Origin: Planctomycetota bacterium
Lineage (GTDB): Bacteria; Planctomycetota; UBA1135; GCA-002686595
Assembly: GCA_029212845.1 (NCBI GenBank)
Contig: JARGPD010000013.1
Coordinates: 13,802-46,995 of the forward strand
DNA length: 33,194 nt
Direction of reading: 5' to 3'
Positions 30,600-33,194 of this stretch are shown piece after piece. The notes beneath the pieces are model-generated. The model did no database searches. It saw only the letters and a list, made by a program, of their open reading frames with translations, and was not told the origin of the DNA. The position numbers and the translations under genes are program-made. Within the stretch, counting starts at the first letter, position 1. The number at the start of each line of letters is the position of its first letter.

Positions 30600-31706
30600 C
30601 TAGCGCCTGCTGAACTTCTTGGCCTCTTCGGACCAGCGCGTGCCCGGATAGAGGAAGTAGACCTGGCCGTACAGCTGCTGGGCGCGGTCGCGGCTCTCCT
30701 CGTCATCGAGCAGGTCGAAGCAGCGCGCGGCGTAGAAGAGGCAGCGCGGGACGTAGCGGCTCTGCTCGGAATAGACCGCGGCGACGCGCAGGTAGGACAG
30801 CAGCGCTTCCTTCAGCTTGGGGATGTCCTGGCTGGGCGCGGCGGTCTGGAAGAGGCAGTCGCCCTTGCCGGTGTAGGCGCCGGCGAGGGTCGCCTCCTTG
30901 GCGCGCGGGTCGGCGATGACCTGCTCGAAGAGCTCGAGCGCGCTGGCCACGTACTCGGAAGCCTTGGACGTGTCCGCGAGGGCGTCCTCGAGGAAGCTCT
31001 CGCCCATGGCGACGAGGGCGGTGTTCTTGACGGTGCCGAACTTGGCGCCGGCCTTCTTGGCGACCTTCTCCAGGGCCGCGCGGCGCTTGCCACCGGTCAG
31101 CTCGGCGTCGGTGGTCACCAGCGCGAGCTCGGTCTCGATGCCCCAACGCTCGGACAGGGCGCGGCTGGCGATCACGCCCTGGAAGTCGCGCAGGGTCGCC
31201 TGGGCGGTGGCCGCGTCGCCGGCGAGGTGCGCGGCCTCGGCCTTGGCCATGTAGGCCTCGGGCAGGTAGCGCGAGTCGGGGAAGTTGGTGATCACGATCG
31301 CGGCCGCGCCGATGGCGCCGGTCAGGTCCCCCATCGAGGTGCGCAGCTCGACGACCTTCCACGCCGCGTGGGCCGGGGCCCACTTGTGGCGGCGCTCGGG
31401 GTTGCCGCCGAGCACGCCGCCGACGTAGTCCTCGAGCACCAGCGCGGCGGTCTCGGTGTCGCCCTCGGAGAGCGCGGCGAAGGCGTCGCTCAGCTGGCGC
31501 GGCATCTCCTCGAACTCCACGTGCATCACGTCCTGGGAGTCGACCTGGCGATCGTTGCGACCGTCCTTGTAGGTGAGCTTCGACAAGCCCTCCTCGACGA
31601 TCTTGACGTCGGTGATCGTCTTGCCGTCGGAGGTGTAGATCTTGTCGGCCGTGGCCGGAGCGGAGGCGGCCAGGATGGCGGCGAGGACGAGGAGCGGAGT
31701 GCGCAT
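30600..31706 (-). CDS. Secreted TPR-type protein
   Basis: The 368-residue protein begins MRTPLLVLAAILAASAPATADKIY, a clear Sec signal peptide with likely cleavage after ATA. The mature N-terminus KIYTSDGKTITDVKIVEEGLSKLTYKDG resembles a small beta domain found at the start of many planctomycetal secreted proteins. The remainder is helical repeats of TPR type, for example AIGAAAIVITNFPDSRYLPEAYMAKAEAAHLAGD, AYTGKGDCLFQ, and a C-terminal QLYGQVYFLYPGTRWSEEAKKF like that of TolA-associated YbgF and BamD families. It may act in envelope assembly or as an adaptor. It has the best promoter in the window (TTGACG-17-TATGCT) and a leader of about 115 nt, with CCGAACC 8 nt before the ATG. No enzymatic motif is visible. 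Confidence 0.82.
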   Translation of the reverse strand: MRTPLLVLAAILAASAPATADKIYTSDGKTITDVKIVEEGLSKLTYKDGRNDRQVDSQDVMHVEFEEMPRQLSDAFAALSEGDTETAALVLEDYVGGVLGGNPERRHKWAPAHAAWKVVELRTSMGDLTGAIGAAAIVITNFPDSRYLPEAYMAKAEAAHLAGDAATAQATLRDFQGVIASRALSERWGIETELALVTTDAELTGGKRRAALEKVAKKAGAKFGTVKNTALVAMGESFLEDALADTSKASEYVASALELFEQVIADPRAKEATLAGAYTGKGDCLFQTAAPSQDIPKLKEALLSYLRVAAVYSEQSRYVPRCLFYAARCFDLLDDEESRDRAQQLYGQVYFLYPGTRWSEEAKKFSRR

Positions 31707-31714
31707 GTCGGGAC

Positions 31715-31721
31715 GGTTCGG
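31715..31721 (-). promoter_or_regulatory. CCGAACC motif 8 nt before the TPR gene start
   Basis: GACCCGAACC, then GTCCCGAC, then ATG. This is the third copy of the motif near a start codon. The gene has no Shine-Dalgarno, so the element may be used in translation initiation. Confidence 0.3.
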
Positions 31722-31828
31722 GTCGACAGGGGGGGAGAAGGTCCGGTCTCTACCCGGTCCTTGGGGGCCGGTTACCGTCGGCCGGGAGGCGCGAGCGGCG
31801 GGAAGAGTAGGGGCAAGAGCGGGGGCAA

Positions 31829-31857
31829 AGCATATAAGGAGGGGCCCGGACCGTCAA
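31829..31857 (-). promoter_or_regulatory. Sigma-70-type promoter of the secreted TPR gene
   Basis: On the minus strand TTGACG (31852-31857), 17 bp, then TATGCT (31829-31834). The first hexamer differs from consensus at one base and the second at two. It would give a leader of about 115 nt. This is the clearest two-box promoter in the window. Confidence 0.65.
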
Positions 31858-31861
31858 CGCG

Positions 31862-31877
31862 GCCCGGGGACCCGGGC
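31862..31877 (-). terminator. Hairpin at the xdhC stop
   Basis: GCCCGGG-GA-CCCGGGC, a perfect palindrome-like 7-bp stem, begins on the last base of the xdhC stop codon and ends just before the TPR promoter. It probably separates the two transcripts. Confidence 0.4.
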
Positions 31878-32677
31878 TAGCTGCCGCGGCGCAGCTGGAT
31901 CAGCTCGGCGACCACGCTGACGGCGATCTCCTCGTGGGTCCGGGCGCCGATGTCGAGGCCCATGGGCGTCCGGACGGCCTCCAGGAAGGCCGCCGGAATG
32001 CCGGCCGCGGTCAGGCTCTTGAAGATCGTCGCCCGCTTGGCGCGGCTGCCGATCATGCCCACGTAGCGCGGCCTAGGACCGTCCCCGACGCGCTCGGCGA
32101 GGCCCCGCAGGATGTCCTCGTCGTCCTGGTGCCCGCGGGTGGCGACCACGATGTAGCGCTGGGCGAGGCCCCCGGGTCCGGCCTCGAGGGCCGCCTCGAC
32201 GGCCTCGTCCCAGGGCCCGCACAGGGTCGCGGCCGCGTCGGGGTGGCGCTCACCACTGGCGAAGACCGGCCGGTCGTCGGCCACGGTGACGTGGAAGCCG
32301 ACCAGGCTGGCGATGCGGGTGAGGGCCTCGGAGACGTGACCGCCTCCGAAGACGAACAGCCTTGGTTCGACGATTGGTTCCACGTAGATCTCCAGGCGGC
32401 CGCCACAGACGAGGCCGCTGTCGGGGTAATCGCGCTCGTTCAGCGCGAAGCTGAGGGTGCACGGGCGGTCGGTCGCCATGGCCTCGAGGGCGGCCTCGAG
32501 CACCTCGGCCTCCAGGCAGCCACCGCCGACCGTGCCCAGGAAGCTGCCGTCGGCGCGCACCAGCATCTTCATCGCCTGCTTGCCCGGGGTCGAGCCCTGG
32601 GTCTTGACGATCGTGCACAGGGCCGCGGGCTCGCCGCACTCCCCGAGCCGAATCAGCTCCTGCCAGATCGCTTGCAT
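31877..32677 (-). CDS. xdhC: XdhC/CoxI-family protein (molybdenum cofactor insertion/maturation)
   Basis: XdhC and CoxI proteins bind molybdenum cofactor, promote its sulfuration and hand it to xanthine dehydrogenase or CO dehydrogenase-type enzymes. The 266-residue protein has the N-terminal XdhC_CoxI domain with ALCTIVKTQGSTPGKQAMKMLV and FLGTVGGGCLEAEV, the central SGLVCGGRLEIYVEP, and a C-terminal Rossmann domain with LFVFGGGHVSEALTRIASLVGF, then YIVVATRGHQDDE and YVGMIGSRAKRATIF, ending TPMGLDIGARTHEEIAVSVVAE. Both conserved domains are complete. The start ATG 32677 is 6 nt after a TACCAT box, a leaderless layout. No molybdenum enzyme genes lie in the window, so its target is not local. 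The upstream neighbour is a methyltransferase. Confidence 0.92.
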   Translation of the reverse strand: MQAIWQELIRLGECGEPAALCTIVKTQGSTPGKQAMKMLVRADGSFLGTVGGGCLEAEVLEAALEAMATDRPCTLSFALNERDYPDSGLVCGGRLEIYVEPIVEPRLFVFGGGHVSEALTRIASLVGFHVTVADDRPVFASGERHPDAAATLCGPWDEAVEAALEAGPGGLAQRYIVVATRGHQDDEDILRGLAERVGDGPRPRYVGMIGSRAKRATIFKSLTAAGIPAAFLEAVRTPMGLDIGARTHEEIAVSVVAELIQLRRGS

Positions 32678-32683
32678 GGGGGG

Positions 32684-32689
32684 ATGGTA
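32684..32689 (-). promoter_or_regulatory. -10-like box TACCAT 6 nt before the xdhC start
   Basis: TACCAT on the minus strand, then six C residues, then ATG. Transcription from this box would begin at the start codon. It lies in the 26-bp gap after the methyltransferase gene. Confidence 0.35.
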
Positions 32690-32703
32690 ACCGGGACGCG
32701 CGC

Positions 32704-33194
32704 CTAGGGCTCGCTTCGGGGCGCCACGACCAGGCGGTAGCCGAGGTCGAGCTGCTCGAGCTCCAGGACCTCGCCGTAGCGCTCCCGCCAGGCGCCCGTG
32801 GCCAGGTCGCTCGCCAGCCGCGCGAGCCCGGGCGCGGGGTCGGCCAGCTTGTGGAAGGTCGAGATCGCGGCGCGGACCGCGGCCTCGAGGTACGCCTCCG
32901 GGCGCCGCCAGTAGGCGCCGAGAAAGCCGTCGGTGCAGTCAGCGGGGATCGGCACGCTGCGGACCTCGAGCGGGCCGAGGTGGCGCTCGAGCTCGGCCAG
33001 GCTCGGGAAGATCCGGCGGTCGATGTCCAAAAGGTCGGGGAAGTAGTCGGTCAGCCAGAAGCCGGGCGCCGCCGGGTCCCAGGTCCAGAGCACGACCGGG
33101 CCGCGGGCCACCCGGCGCAGCTCGTCGAGGCCGCGGCCGCGGTCGGGCCAGTGGTGCACGGTCAGGATCGCGAGGGCGGCGTCGAAGCTGCCGG
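32704..33194 (-). CDS. Class I SAM-dependent methyltransferase (partial, N-terminal part missing)
   Basis: The reading frame is open to the right edge of the window, so the 5' part with the SAM-binding G-x-G-x-G motif is missing; the track's M at 33159 is only an internal codon. The visible 163 residues start GSFDAALAILTVHHWPDRGRGLDELRRVARGPVVLWTWDP, which matches motifs IV to VI of Methyltransf_11-type enzymes (FD-A-x-x-x-x-x-x-HHW, then R-V-x-R-G). The C-terminal part (FLGAYWRRPEAYL, ELEQLDLGYRLVVA) fits the cyclopropane synthase/UbiE-like family in general, but no substrate can be assigned. It lies 26 bp upstream of xdhC in the same direction, so the two may be co-expressed. Confidence 0.8.
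   Translation of the reverse strand, partial: GSFDAALAILTVHHWPDRGRGLDELRRVARGPVVLWTWDPAAPGFWLTDYFPDLLDIDRRIFPSLAELERHLGPLEVRSVPIPADCTDGFLGAYWRRPEAYLEAAVRAAISTFHKLADPAPGLARLASDLATGAWRERYGEVLELEQLDLGYRLVVAPRSEP

Noticed and set aside
31829-31857. Sigma-54 promoter for any gene
   Set aside because: I found no TGGCAC-N5-TTGC pattern in the intergenic regions; the best promoter here is of the sigma-70 type.
30483-31880. 465-aa plus-strand ORF opposite the TPR gene
   Set aside because: Shadow ORF; the opposite strand has a signal peptide, TPR repeats, promoter and terminator.

Overview
The window is a GC-rich (by eye about 70%), gene-dense bacterial chromosome segment with many 1-8 nt gene overlaps. 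The tpiA-secG-pyrE-yicC-gmk-coa-ftsK order, the secreted carboxypeptidase-regulatory-like proteins, the cell-surface TPR proteins and the scarcity of Shine-Dalgarno sites fit an uncultured member of the Planctomycetota or a close relative. That placement is inference, because no rRNA or other taxonomic marker is present. I see no prophage, IS element, integrase, CRISPR array or known defence system.

Layout. (1) 1-9620, minus strand: a housekeeping operon read from a promoter near 9.72 kb in the order DAHP synthase, tpiA, secG, pyrE, yicC, gmk, coaC, coaB, ftsK, and then a partial gene that looks like the membrane part of a second FtsK-like protein with a very acidic repetitive linker running off the left edge. 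(2) 9.8-15.4 kb, plus strand: an HD-domain nucleotidase-like protein, a 905-residue membrane-anchored protein built of carboxypeptidase-regulatory-like beta-sandwich modules, an acyltransferase-3 gene broken by one frameshift, and a second smaller beta-sandwich protein. (3) 15.5-19 kb, plus: cysteine desulfurase, ThiI and a GLT1D1/SenB-like glycosyltransferase, all overlapping. (4) 19-25.1 kb: a secreted PDZ protein, a kinase-like phosphotransfer protein without a usable ATP site, a GT-C membrane glycosyltransferase, a 72-residue unknown protein, and an NtrC-like regulator whose sigma-54 and ATPase motifs are lost. (5) 25.2-28.2 kb: a THUMP-like methyltransferase, tRNA-Val(UAC) on the minus strand, and UDP-glucose 6-dehydrogenase followed by two strong hairpins. 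(6) 28.2-29.0 kb: about 800 bp with no credible gene but many inverted repeats, two of them interlocked as in a pseudoknot. (7) 29.0-33.2 kb, minus: an ECF sigma factor coupled to a secreted TPR protein, another secreted TPR protein with a good sigma-70 promoter, an XdhC/CoxI protein, and a partial SAM methyltransferase.

How it fits together. The left operon joins central metabolism (aromatic amino acids, triose phosphates, UMP, GMP, CoA) to protein export and chromosome segregation. The middle and right parts are mostly envelope: beta-sandwich proteins, acyl- and glycosyltransferases, UDP-glucuronate supply, PDZ and TPR proteins, with two regulatory modules. The items most worth checking are the degenerate regulator/pseudokinase pair, the structured gene-free region at 28.2-29.0 kb, the possible tandem FtsK arrangement, the triosephosphate isomerase with a rewritten catalytic loop, a CCGAACC motif placed 8-10 nt before three start codons, and -10-like boxes placed so close to start codons that leaderless transcripts are likely.
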